Source of the DNA: Phallus indusiatus
Taxonomy: Eukaryota > Basidiomycota > Agaricomycetes > Phallales > Phallaceae
Length of the DNA: 64,000 bases
NCBI GenBank assembly: GCA_027605045.1
Contig: JAQFWX010000005.1
Span: forward strand, 310,001 to 374,000
Direction: 5' to 3'
Part shown: positions 1 to 10,938 of the stretch, in pieces
How positions within the stretch are numbered: the stretch's first letter is position 1
How the letters are laid out: every line of letters starts with the position of its first letter
Position numbers and translations under genes: made by a program
The notes under the pieces: model-generated
Told to the model about the DNA's origin: nothing
Seen by the model: only the letters and a program-made list of their open reading frames with translations
Database searches by the model: none

Positions 1-1132
1 TCTCTCGAGCATACTCATTATGTCAAGGGAATAAAATCATAGCTGGAGTTTTAGTCTTCTTTTTTATAGCAGGACTCATCCTGAGCATTTATCGTAAAGC
101 TTTTGGGCAACGAGAACACATGATAATCTTTTAACTGACCATTTAGTTGATTTGGTGAATCCCAATTGTTCTTCAAAGTCCGTGATATATTTTAAGCTAT
201 GTTTAATAGTATCCAATCATTTTCAATAAACACTGACCCTTTTTCTAGTGTCACTAGTGCTCGTGAGTATTGGTCTAAATAGGTTAACACATCTTACTGT
301 CACGAAACTTTCAAGATTCGACAGAAATCTTGGCCATCAATATCTGTGTTTGTTTAACTGATTTGCTTGCCTTCTACGTTTGCATTTGGAAGGTTTGGGG
401 TACATGGAAGCTAAAGCGTGAGACTGGCATCCAAGGTTATAATGACCTTGTTTCGGTGCTAATTAGACAAAGTAAGTTTAGATAACACTTTAAGCAAATC
501 CATTGTGACGAAGAGTTATAGCTGTATCACGATTTGGGTGAGTGTTTGCCGTTCAAGGTCTATTAGTTCACACCATTTCTCAATACAATGGCTTACGGAA
601 AGCTTTGTGATTACTTTTACAATCACTGCTACGGTTCTGTCTGAAACGGTAATCCTCATACTTCATGTCTCTTGTACTGATCTCACTTTTTTTTGCAGTT
701 TGTAAGCACACTCCAGCAAATTATGGCTCTACTAGTAGTAGTGTAGGTGTTACTGAATCGAATTATTTTCATGGCTACTTCAGACTTCAATCTTGACATC
801 ATCACCGATATATCTCTTCATCGAATTTCAACAGGGGTATTTTCCATTCTCATTGTTATCCAGATGTCGATTTATCCTTCTCCAGTTTTTCGGTCATCTT
901 GCTCGCCGATTTTGCTTTGGATCTTCGTCAACAGAATTCCTCAGCAATTCGTGCCGAAAACATAACATTACCGACTATCGAAATTACAAGTGTAATGAGC
1001 TATATACATGAGTCCATTCTCGTAGAAATGGGTGATCACGAAAATGATCAAGCGAGGGAAGGAGACGGTGATGACGATCCTCCAGCGGACCCGGGATCGC
1101 GAGATGTGGAAATTCAACACGAATCAGCTTAG
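1..1132 (+). pseudogene. DUF6533-type membrane protein, copy 1 (5' truncated by the window, frameshifted)
   Basis: Only the 3' half lies in the window. Position 1 starts in the exon for the segment with SRAYSLCQGNKIIAG, which matches the corresponding exon of the three downstream paralogs. Later exons encode the CLTDLLAFYVCIWKVWGTWK segment (about 346-405) and a C-terminal tail (from about 899) with LADFALDLRQQNS and TLPTIEITSVMSYIHESIL, also shared by all copies. In the exon starting near 171, a one-base deletion relative to copy 2 (around 193) shifts the frame into TAA before the next donor, so I call this a probable pseudogene. A change in splicing could rescue it. The family is a basidiomycete multi-pass membrane protein of unknown function. 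Confidence 0.6.
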
Positions 1133-1275
1133 GATCATGCTCAGTTTTGGAAGATGAGCGAAACTTTCCAAGGTGCTGTTAGACTATTCGATTTTGTTGG
1201 GCTTTGTTATAATTCTGTAAATTATATGGTCGCAGCACCTGACCCGATACTATCAAACAAAAAGTAAATACTAAC

Positions 1276-1850
1276 TCAAATGACGGTATCTTCAAGTAAT
1301 TCAATTTGAGAGCCAATTTGTCGTATGTGTCGTCGTAAAGAGTAATAGCCGGCAACTTTCCGATAGAGAATCAACGGAGAGTCGATTTCGGCTGTTGAAA
1401 GACAAGGACCTGAGACATTGATAACATCTAAAAAAGGGCATAACATAGGCTTGAAAAAAAATACACCGGTGGTAGGTTGGTTCGCCTTACCATCAACGAT
1501 TTTAATCCAGTAATCCAGATATATATACCCGTCTTGATTGCGAGTGGCTCTGTTGCCTGTGAGATAATATCCTCGGTAGAATGCCATCACCTGTCAATTC
1601 CTGAACGGATGAGTAAGTTGAGAAACAGAGAAAAAAAGTGATGTTCGAGGTACATTTCCGGTTATAGGATTTGGTCTGACGGATTGTATTCCAAAAAAAA
1701 GAGGACCATAACTGAGCCGGGCTTGGTTTCTATTTTGCCTGATAGAGAACTAATAACAATAAACCTAGTTTCAGTTTTCCCAGAGCAAACGATAGCGCAT
1801 TTTTTCTTTCCGACATATTCGTCATACCAACGCCACGCTTCCGCATTATT
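1276..1850 (-). pseudogene. Acetyl-CoA synthetase remnant A
   Basis: Read on the minus strand, this stretch carries degraded pieces of an acetyl-CoA synthetase in the right order. First comes RWYDEYVGKKKCAIV (around 1800-1840), then a TETRFIVISSLSGKIETKPGS-like piece (the adenylate-forming TETGS...PLPG..TKPGS region). After these come [16 protein letters not shown] (around 1510-1570) and [16 protein letters not shown] (around 1380-1430), which are the hinge and C-terminal domain motifs. The N-terminal two thirds are absent and the pieces lie in different frames, so no enzyme can be made. It lies directly 3' of DUF6533 copy 1 and antisense to it, an arrangement repeated at 6.2-7.5 kb and 12.9-13.8 kb. 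Confidence 0.72.
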
Positions 1851-2009
1851 CGGCTTTCAAAAAATTCTCCCCTAAACTCTCGAACACGGTCCGTTTTTGA
1901 ACAAAAAGTCTGCAGCAACTCAAGTTACGGACACAACAGAGCGTGATGTGCTATGTATACGGATCTGTTTTTTTGAAGATGAAAATGGCCGCAGCAGAAA
2001 AAGGGACGT

Positions 2010-2790
2010 GCCAGCAGCCAGTTTGGGCGCGAGTCCGTGAACGCGGAACCAAAAAAAGAAACTAGTCGAGGTCCGACGTTCTTCAAATTTCAAGCTTCAA
2101 GCTTCAAGGTCCGTCCTTCTTCGCGTTGTTTTCATCTGCAATTCCGAAGTCCACAACGTCAACCTGGCTTGGTATCAAGTCAGTTGGGAGAATTTTTTTT
2201 CCGCTCCCGGTATGTAATGAATGTACAGCTCTGTCCTGAACTTCAACAAGACATCGTTACCTGGCTCTATTAACCTAGACATCGACGGAGATCACCCACC
2301 TTCCAAACCGATAGTTTAGAACATTATAATTCGATTCTCTCACGACGTTTCTAACTGGATTTCATTAATTCGTTTTTCCAAACTCAGGCATCACAAATGC
2401 GATGAATTAAATCTACTGAGGGCCCATTCAAGTTGACTCGGAGAATCCGATTACCTCCTGGTTCGCAAGTCCACGGTGATCATTCAAGGCGACGAATTGA
2501 GTCTATACCGTCTCAAGTCATTCCGCAGCAATCAGCGAGAACGAAAATACCACGGCCGTTGGCAATTGTTTGACTTCGTTCGGGATCAAACTGGTATCAT
2601 GATGCATGTCATGCACGATGCGAAATATGATGTGGAGGACGTGTGGACCGGTCTCTTCGAAGATACCCTGAGCGGTGCCGGCGACCGGGACAAGCTCAGG
2701 GAGTGAAGAGCGGGTGGTACTGGACAGGCGAATGTGTCGGAGTCGAGTACATACCATCATTGGTACTAGCAACTGTGGAAACCAATGGAC
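2010..2790 (+). other. Flank remnant of a lost FMO gene
   Basis: This stretch resembles the flanks of FMO genes or remnants elsewhere in the window. The part at 2017-2170 matches 7490-7650 and 17110-17200 (shared words such as GAACGCGGAACC and a CGCGTTGTTTT..ATC block). The part at 2440-2625 matches 17480-17690, just upstream of the intact FMO. The part at 2635-2770 matches 8820-8960, just downstream of the FMO fragment in copy 2 (shared GAAGATACCCT). The FMO body itself is missing, as if deleted near 2630. An open frame at 2476-2706 is most simply explained as chance within this non-coding remnant. Confidence 0.5.
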
Positions 2791-4190
2791 TTCATAAATA
2801 ATCCTCCACGGTTAATCGCCTGAGTACTTGTTATACCAACGGGAGGTATTCAAACGGGGCGATTAGACTGGGCAGCCTATGTTTATATTCCCTAGTACAT
2901 ATTATCTAGTGAATCTCAAACAGTGCCCAACTTCAGCGACATCCAGCCAATGACATTACCCCGGTTCAAATGCTGAAATTAAGGTTAACAGGTAAAGTCA
3001 TATGGCTGTCAGGTGCCTGTTGTCCGACACGCTCGTTGAGCATCACATTCCACGCATACTAGTCGACACAAATATGCGCGGCTTATTCGGTACGTGAGAT
3101 CACATACGTCATCCTCTTGTGTGCTTATACCAGTGTGCGCCTTCAGCCACTTGACTTGGATCCTTGCTCCTGTCCTCTTCACGCCAATGGGCATCGCCAG
3201 ACTATTACAAAGCACCTGCCAAGATGGCGGGCGAATTAGGTCTTCCCGTGAATCACTCAATCACAGCCAAGGGTTCTTTTACATCCCAAATTCATTGGCG
3301 AGCTTTTTCATCCCATCGCGTTTCATATAATAATAGTGTCTATTCTCATCATCCTTTCCTGCTCCTCGCCCATTCACTCATCCCACGGAACGATTCGACG
3401 GAGCGACTATGCTTAGGCGGTTCATATTGTCACCAAAAGCAGGATCGTCTTTCCACTTGCATCTCAACACCATCGAGGCAGTCATTGCTTTCAGGCACCC
3501 ACAGTCCAGTGTCTGATTCACAACCCAATCAGGGGACTTCCGCAAACGATGGTCATACAAGCACGGTCCCTCTGAAAAGGAAGACTTTTGATGTTTACGC
3601 AATGGTATCAGCGCCGTTTCAGCTGTTGACCACTAAGTCTGGTGGTTGAATTTTTCTAGTAGTTTTGGATGCTAATCTATAAAACTCTCGCAAACCAGCG
3701 CTGAACTCCAACCCTATTCCGGACCCTATTAGTCCCAGTCCGAATTCAAATTCGCGGAAGAGAGTTGTCGAAATTCAGAGGTTCCTTCAGCTGTACATAG
3801 GTCGTGGCGACGATATTGTATAGAATTTGGCTTCATGGCATTTTTTTCAGGACAAGAATAGAGTCTGAAACAATTCATTTGACGTTTGACGTGTTTCTGA
3901 TTTTGGTTGGCAGGAATAGTATTGCGTTGGCATATGGCATTCAAAGTCATGACCTCCATTGCTATTGTTACGTGCTTTTCCACAATGCAATTGTTAATAA
4001 ACCACCTGAATCGGTGGTCTACTACCATGATCATCATGATGAATAAAGCTAAGACCACAAGCTAAATTCCCCAAGTTGAGAAACTGAGAAATTTTGCGAC
4101 TCAAATGCGGTGCCAGAACAGTAACATTTTGCCAGCATGCGACGATCGAGAGGGGCAGCTCGGACATCGTATTCGGCGGCGGCTTGGTTC
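2791..4190. other. Intergenic, no gene recognised
   Basis: I see no coding exon series. An open frame at 3164-3649 has low-complexity, Ser/Thr/His-rich composition and no recognisable domain. The last part, from about 3940, resembles 14480-14540 upstream of DUF6533 copy 4 (shared CATGAC.TCCATTGC..TTG.TACGT), so it belongs to the repeated upstream region of that gene family. Confidence 0.4.
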
Positions 4191-4196
4191 ACTACG

Positions 4197-4209
4197 CATA
4201 TAATGCGCC
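4197..4209 (+). promoter_or_regulatory. TATA-like core promoter element of DUF6533 copy 2
   Basis: CATATAATGCGCC preceded by GGTTCACTACG lies about 85 bp before the ATG. Nearly the same block precedes copy 3 (10836-10848) and copy 4 (14920-14932, CATATAACGCACC) at the same distance from their ATGs. Position and conservation suggest a TATA box with flanking promoter sequence. No experimental start site is visible. Confidence 0.5.
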
Positions 4210-4291
4210 AATATTGTACGTGTCTCATACAGCTCAACCATTCCGTTATACTGCTTTTATACCTACTCTTGTCATTTGACCACCTTCGAAA

Positions 4292-6005
4292 ATGAACAAC
4301 AGTACTGCTACCATTACATCTGCCACAGTTCCTGCAGATCTGATCTATGAGTTATATTTGGAGTGCGTCGCCATCTCGAATATTAATTGTTTGATAAATT
4401 ATGAGATCTTAGATATGTTGGGGTACTAATTACTAGCAGCATGTTGGGTATGTCATCCGATATTCAAAGTTCAAAGTTCTATGATACCTTTCAAGCACTC
4501 CTTTCGTATACCACCATACTGGCTGTACCACAGGAAATAAAATATATGTGGTCACACAGATACTTTGGTATTACAACCGTGCTTTATGCATTTACAAGGT
4601 ACGGAAGTTTAATCCTTCAAGTACTTATTTTCTGGGAGGACCTTCTGCCATCGGTAAGCCGAACAGTTTTTCAAGCTGAAAAGCTTCCATACAGTAATTC
4701 CGAACTTTTTTTTCTCGTAGTCCGGAAGGTGAGCTATAATTTTTTAAATTTTTTAAATTTCTCAAAAGGTACCAAAGTTTCTGCAATACCCTGTCCAATG
4801 TACAAAACGTCGCACAGAATCTGATGTATGTTGCTGTTCAAGGTTGGTCACGTGGCAGTACATGATTTGTAGATGCTCCTAAGAACTTCATCTAGGCTTA
4901 TTGGTCTCCCGAGCATACTCGCTATGTCAAGGGAATAAGATTATAGCTGGAACTTTAGTCTTGTTTTTCCTGGCAGGGCTCATCTTTAACATTTATTGTA
5001 AAGTTTTTTGAGCAATGGGAACACACGATAAACTGCTCACCGTCCATTTAGTGGCTTTGAGAAATCCCGGCTGCGCTTCGAAGTCCGTAAAACCTTTCCA
5101 AGCTATGTTGAATGCCATCATTAACCCTAATTTACATCGGTTTAATAGTAGCTCAAGTGAGTATTGTTTATCAATAGGCTAAAACGTTCTAATGTAATAC
5201 ATTTTTAAAGATAACGCCCCAGAAACCTTGGCCGCCAATATTTGTGTTTGTTTAACTGATTTGCTTGCCTTCTGCGTTTGCATGTGGAAGGTTTGGGGCA
5301 CATGGAAGTTAAAACGTGAGACTGGCATCCAAGGTTATAATGACCTTGTTTCTATACTAATTAGACAAAGTAAGTCCCCATCGTCGCCCTTTGAGCAAAT
5401 GCATTGTAACGAGGAGTTATAGCTGTATCGCGATTCGGGTGAGTTGCTTAATGTAAAGGTTTATTATTACATAAAATCTCAATTCCCTAATATGGTTTCC
5501 GGAAAGCTTCGTGATTACTTTTACAATCACTACTACAATTATTACCGAAGTAATACATCCTAAAATTTATATTTCTTGCACTAATATCACTTGCAGTCTG
5601 TAAGGATAACACCCTGCAAAATATGGCCTAAGTATAAATTGATGGCAACTTCAGACTCCATTCTTGACATCATCACCGTCATATCTCCTCCTCAATTTTC
5701 AACATGGGTATTTCTCATCTTCGCTGTTATTCAGTGTGTCAGATGCTGATTTATTTTTCTCCAGTTTTTCATCCATGTTACTTGCTGGTTTCGCTTTGGA
5801 TCTTCGTCAACGAAATTCCGCAGCGATACAAGCTGCAAACATAACATTACCGACTATCGAAGTCACAAGCGTAATGAGCTATATACACGAAACTATTCTC
5901 GTGGAAATGGGTGATCATGGAGATGATCAAGTGAGGGGAGGAGACGGCCCTGATAACGATCCTCCGACCCTAGCTCAAAATGCTGAAATGCAGCTTGCGG
6001 ATTAG
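4292..6005 (+). CDS. DUF6533-domain integral membrane protein, copy 2
   Basis: A many-exon gene starting at MNNSTATITSATVPADL. After two short 5' exons, the exon from about 4490 encodes ALLSYTTILAVPQEIKYMW and ITTVLYAFTRYGSLILQVL. This is the DUF6533 signature: a short acidic/basic turn ending in W, then an RYG-containing membrane helix. Further exons give SFCNTLSNVQNVAQNLMYV, a VSRAYSLCQG-like helix pair, ANICVCLTDLLAFCVCMW, KRETGIQGYNDLVS, and a soluble C-terminus with LAGFALDLRQRNS and an acidic tail. All joins keep frame with short GT..AG introns, so it may be functional. Several hydrophobic stretches imply about six or seven helices. Function is unknown, as for the whole family. The exact exon borders near the 3' end (5520-5780) are uncertain. 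Confidence 0.68.
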
Positions 6006-6239
6006 CTTAGGATTATGCTCAATTCTGGAAGAACGAGGCGCTAAAAATTCGTCAAGTTTTTGTCAGTGTATTTGTCGGCCTTTTTAATAATTTTGTCAGT
6101 TTAATAAATTAAATGGTCGGAGCACCCGACCTAATACTATCATATTATACAAATTAAAGAAAACAATGACTCCAATGACGGTATTTCCAAGTAACGGAAG
6201 GATTCAAAATAAACAGAATAAGATACCCAACTCGAAGGC

Positions 6240-7480
6240 CATCTTGGTGGTACTTACCACTCCTGCGATTCCTCCGTCTTTCCCGCCTTGCTGCCATCCT
6301 GCCAAGGCTCGGCCTCAGAGATCACCAGAATGAAACCCTCAGCATACACGCACCCATATGGTTCCCGTCTTGGAATTTGAAGGCAGGTTTTTTCCGATTT
6401 ACACCTTATGGCGTGAGGGAAGGCCAGGGATGCGACTTGGTGTTGTCCCGGACGGCGACGGGTGCATGGGTCAGTAATTAGTATATTTTCGAGACGCTTA
6501 CCATGGCAGCGTGCATTTCGGATAACCAGCCTGGCCCAAACCCCCCGACTCCATCCATCTGGCGTCTTGAAATTTGCAAAACGATTCGGACGAGTTCGTT
6601 TGATTAAACGATGAACAAACCCGAAAGACACGGCCTACAAAACCTTCTCAGGATATATAAATCACAACTCGTAAACTGCCGATTCGTCGTTTTTGTCGTA
6701 TTGGAATTCACTGATAAGTAATGAATTAGCTCGATGATGTATAAAAAGTGTGATCTGGTAGGGAACGTACGGTTTTGGAGTGATGAACGCGTGAACAGCC
6801 TGTCCCGTGAGTTTATCACCCGTGCCAATAACAGCCGGTTCAGCAACACTTGGATGAAGAGCCATTCAATTTCGGCCCTCGAAAGACGATGCCCAGATAC
6901 ATTGATAATATCTAGACAAAGATTCAAATCAACTTTAAGAAAACAAGTGGGAAGAGGTTGATTGGTCGTACCGTCAACACGACCTTTGATCTAGATATAT
7001 CCATCGTAATCACGAGCGGCTTCGTTGCCTGTGAAGTGGTATCCCGAGTAGGGCAGTATGTATGTCTCGAGGTAACGCTTTTGGTCGTTGTATATCGTTC
7101 AGGCAATTAAAAGTCATGGGTCTTTGATCGCCAAAACGCCTTCGACGTCGTTTCCTGTCAATTCCTAGGTATAAATAAGTTCAAAAAAGTACTTGGGATG
7201 TGTGTTTCAAACGTACGGTTCAAGTTGTGGGATCGAGAATGACGGGTTGTACTCCGAAAAAAGGCGACAGTAGCTAAACCAGTTGGGTTTGGTTTCTATT
7301 GTTCCCGGTAGAGGAGTGATAACGATGGATCCGGTTTCAGTTCGCCTATGAAACAAGTTTGAGAGGAAAGACCTTCACACGAATGGGAGGACTACGTACC
7401 AGAATGTATCAACAATAGCACTTTCTTTCTTTCCGACGCGTTCGTTATACCAATGCCACACTTCCGAATTAATGATTTTT
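6240..7480 (-). pseudogene. Acetyl-CoA synthetase remnant B
   Basis: The best-preserved ACS remnant. Minus-strand reading gives [20 protein letters not shown] (about 7400-7465), TETGSIVITPLPG..TKPN (about 7290-7345), TGNDVEGVLAIKDP then a stop (about 7125-7165), [19 protein letters not shown] then TAG where the enzyme has W, IKGRVD (about 6985-7060), [16 protein letters not shown] (about 6860-6910) and a [13 protein letters not shown] stretch in another frame. These are the ordered central and C-terminal motifs of eukaryotic acetyl-CoA synthetase. In-frame stops and shifts show it is dead. The segment 6200-6620 does not align with copy A and may be an insertion or a very decayed C-terminus. 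Confidence 0.82.
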
Positions 7481-7489
7481 TGGGGCCAG

Positions 7490-7800
7490 CGAATCAGCTT
7501 CGGCATGTGCCAGCTTGGGCGCTCGATCTCGAGTCCTTGAACGCGGAACCAAAAAAAAAACGATTAGTGCCGCAATAGTGCCGCTAGTTCATTACCATTC
7601 CTCGCGTTGTTTTTATCCGCAATCTCGGAATTCGATAAGACAAACGTAACTTCAACGTGAAGTAGCATTGGTGCAGGACATGTCTTCTTCGATGCCCGCT
7701 TTGCTTTGGTACGGTCTGATACTATATAATGGCCGTCACTGATTATACTAGATGCAGCTCTAATGTGGAACTTCTACAAGAGGCGCTATGTCATACGTCT
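7490..7800 (+). other. Degenerate upstream region of the FMO remnant
   Basis: Matches 17110-17290 upstream of the intact FMO: shared CGCGTTGTTTTTATCCGCAA-like and ATGTCTTCTTCGATG blocks, followed by TACGGTCTGATA versus TACGATCTGGTA. It is the equivalent of 2017-2230 in copy 1. No coding content seen. Confidence 0.5.
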
Positions 7801-8800
7801 TCACTTCGACATCAACGGATATGCTGAGAGAACATGATAGTGCAATCCGAAAGAACCGTTACCCCAAAAGCCAGGCCATACCAGGGTCGCGGTCCAAGTC
7901 ATGAGTTTGGGTTGAACAGAGAAGGGAAAAAGAGACTGCCGCTGAATATCGTGAGCCAAGGTGTTGATTATCGGTGCAAGTGAGCTGGACACGGATGCTG
8001 CACGTTGCACATCAAGGTGTTTTTCGCTTCGTTGTCGAGAGGAATGCCTTAATCGGAGACAGTTGGAGGAATAGATATAATGCATGTCTCTGTGTATACG
8101 ATATTATATTTTTCAAACTCAGTTACTTATTTCTGTTTCTTAATTCAGCATGCAATCGTATATTTTCCGTATGCTGTACTTCATCGTCCTCCTTTTTGGG
8201 ATTACCGACATACACAATATTTCCGAACCTAACCCATCCATTCGCACCACCGTCCCCTAGCACGGTCTCTTCTTCACCCAGCTCGCAGATTGGCTAGAAT
8301 CATACTACGCGTACGTTCACTCAATGGAGCTTGACATATGGAACCTTGAGCGACGTATCACGCGTGCAATGAGACTGAAGATGAATAGTCCGACATTGTA
8401 GTCAACAACGTTTATATCGCCAAAGGCGTTTTCCGGTTGAAGTATATTGTAGTCCTTTGGACTTGCAGGAGATGTATTGAGGATACCTGGTTCAAAGGAC
8501 GGGTGTTACATTCGACTCAGCATAATAAGGGGTGTTAGAGCATGAAGAGGGTATGTTCATGCTTGTGCTTCAGGTGAAACCTTCTGATTCCATATGTTAA
8601 TGGAAACTCTAACGCTCGCATATAGCACAATTATTATCATTACGGAATCGATATCACGGTGGTTCGCAGTTACCGCCGTGGCCAGTAAACTGTTTCATTG
8701 TCTCAAGCAAGGATGGTTTTCGGGTTCATTGTTATTCTACCTGTGTTGTATTGGCAATCAAATCAGTCGTATTAACTTCATCTACCCCGTCTCCACACTT
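7800..8800 (+). pseudogene. FMO-type monooxygenase remnant (copy 2)
   Basis: Fragment of the gene that is intact at 17824-20329. Readable pieces in order are a WVEQR-like piece near 7905-7930, FVVERNALIGDSWRNRYNA (about 8027-8086, the conserved stretch after the FAD-binding glycine motif), a piece near 8260-8330 equal to the LADWLESYA exon, a decayed VVAFGLAG-like stretch at about 8430-8480, and a block at 8590-8760 matching 19130-19320 including introns. The N-terminal 170 or so residues and the C-terminal third are missing, and stops interrupt every frame, so it is non-functional. Its position after an ACS remnant and a DUF6533 gene is the repeated module order. Confidence 0.72.
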
Positions 8801-8804
8801 TAGT

Positions 8805-10080
8805 GAACTGTGATGCATGACGTCGACGTGGGATCGGCCTTTTTGAAGATACCCTCATCGGGCGAGTGGGAAATCTCTTGTGTAGCTAGGGAGCAAGTGG
8901 GTGACACACTGGGCAGAAAAACGTGCTGAGGACAAGTACATACGGACTCTCGGTAAAGTAAACTGTTGACGCACGTGTGTATGATATCCTCGCCACTTCA
9001 GCCGTTTGACCAAGCGCAAGATGCCAACGTCCCAGTTGGATTCTTATATATAATGATATCATATTGAACTAGGGCTTCTCAAGATCTCATTTTGAAGATC
9101 GAAATGGTATATCTGATGGTATGTATCTGTAAGTCGTACACCTGTTCAGTCATACATATGTCAAAGCCGATAATTTGTAATGCTTTTGATGGCGTCCTAC
9201 AGACATCTCTAAAGCAAGTTACACGTACATCTACATCTGCCCTCCCTACATTCCGATCTTTTCAGTAACATTTGCATAGATTGCCTTACGACGACACGGC
9301 AATTCCTCTCTTATATATGTACGTTTCTTATTACATAAATCATATTTATGACCAGGCAATGAACCAGGACTTCCCGATTCGGGACTCATGCGCAAATACG
9401 GGAAGGAATAACACTGAGACAGTGCCATACTATGAACCGATTCGTGTGTATGGTACTACCGGAAAAGCGCACACATGAGATAAGGTCAGATGGGTTCTCA
9501 TTCTGACCGAAGAAAAATATCTCAATAAATGATTTATGGCAGTGAAAAAATCTAACATTGAATCATTGGCCGTTCAATGTGATATGCTGTGTTTTTTTAT
9601 GTCGAGGGGTTATTTTTTTCGGGCTGTGTAAGGTTGTGCCATATGCCAGTGGGGAGCCCCGTTGGCTCATGAATGCATGAAGCGTGAAGGCTACTAATTG
9701 GGCTGTAGACATGTCAGGCCCTGGTTTAAATATTTACTCGTACTGGTGCAGCGTGTTCTTAAACTGCGTCAAGATCTGTAACATGATTTTCAAAATCATC
9801 AGTCCAATTCCGACCTTCAATACACGCGTTCAGCTGAGCAGGAAGCGCCGTCGCGGCCGCATTGCTTGTTGACCTTCTTCCTCTGCCCAGCGCGGCAGAT
9901 GTCTCGTATCTCATCGATTCACCATCTTCTCTCAAACTTCCTTCCTTCCGCACATCCCAAACAGATGGATGTTTTAGAACGTTCCTTTACGACTGAGTCA
10001 AATGCAGTACGAACAGCTGGGTCGAAGCAAAAGGTGGCCGCACTTCCTCGCTCGTCCTGTGGCGTACAGACACATCCTAG
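8805..10080. other. Module downstream flank, then intergenic without a recognised gene
   Basis: The first 150-200 bases resemble 2635-2770 (GAAGATACCCT and an AAGTACATA block). From about 9060 onward I see only short open frames of no recognisable family and no convincing exon series on either strand. Confidence 0.4.
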
Positions 10081-10107
10081 TCAACTTTATAACTCAGTTG
10101 GCAACCC

Positions 10108-10200
10108 CAACTCAACTCTCAACTTTCAACTTAGCTCAACTTTCAACTTAGCTCAACTTTCAACTCAACTCAAACTCAACTTTCAGCTCAACTCTTAACT
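10108..10200 (+). repeat. CAACT-rich short tandem repeat
   Basis: A run of degenerate CAACT units. It includes two adjacent copies of the 17-bp unit CTCAACTTTCAACTTAG and several CAACTCAACT variants, ending at about 10200. It is low-complexity and probably non-coding, although a frame passes through it. Confidence 0.75.
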
Positions 10201-10830
10201 TGGTCCTCTATGAAGATCTAGTGGCAGTAGCCTAGGAGTAACAACCTAGTGGCAGGAACGGTTGTGAATTCCTGTTCACATTGCCTAACTCAACGGCCAG
10301 TTTGTGTGGAGGAGCACAAATGAGACGGAGGATCGACTGCGTGGATCGATGGGGTGGTGGTCGGTGACCAAGGCCTGGTCTGACGAGGCTGGATGGTTAT
10401 TGTTACGTAGATCTAACAGAGCTGAGTCCAAACCCTCCCCTGATATAAATAATATCCAGGATTGGTAGTCTACGTGATTGTGAGTATAAGGCTAAGATCA
10501 TGAGTCACTGGCAGAGTGCCGGCGCTCTGGGGGTTTCTAGATGGGGGAATATGCGTCAGCTTGAATGCTTGAATCAGTAAAACAGTTCGGAGAACCTACT
10601 ATTAAAAATGATCATCTGGAGACCCCAAAATGTTTACTGATCTAAAAGATGAATATTTGAATCATGAAACACAGATCACTGATGTAAATCCCAGAAGTGG
10701 AGGCTTCCCGCGATTCCAATTCGGCCGCTGGATGCAGATGAGTCCAGTGTCAAGAAATAGCGCCTTACAATCATGTAACAATCAAGGCCCAGGAAGCAGC
10801 TGGAGATAACCGCGATTCAGACTCGGTTCA
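10201..10830. other. Intergenic, possible transposon relic
   Basis: No coding exons recognised. The stretch looks more GC-rich than its surroundings and contains a direct repeat of CTAGTGGCAG (near 10218 and 10249). That would fit a decayed mobile element, but I see no reverse transcriptase, transposase or clear terminal repeats. The last part resembles the upstream regions of the other DUF6533 genes. Confidence 0.25.
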
Positions 10831-10835
10831 CTATG

Positions 10836-10848
10836 CATATAATGCGCC
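10836..10848 (+). promoter_or_regulatory. TATA-like core promoter element of DUF6533 copy 3
   Basis: CATATAATGCGCC within GGTTCACTATGCATATAATGCGCC, about 90 bp before the ATG at 10939 and almost identical to the element before copy 2. It is followed by a short CAGTGTGC duplication not seen in the other copies. Confidence 0.5.
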
Positions 10849-10938
10849 AGTGTGCCAGTGTGCCAGTCTCATTGTCTCGCAACTCAAATATTGAGTATTA
10901 TTGTCTTCAAATTCTCCGTACAGTCCCATCTCCCAAAA

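Noticed and set aside
2476..2706. 76-codon open frame with plausible composition
   Set aside because: It lies in sequence homologous to the non-coding flank of FMO 1 (17480-17690), where the frame is not kept, so it is most likely chance.
3164..3649. 161-codon open frame
   Set aside because: Low-complexity His/Ser/Thr-rich composition, no domain, no exon partners and a competing antisense frame. Not enough to call a gene.
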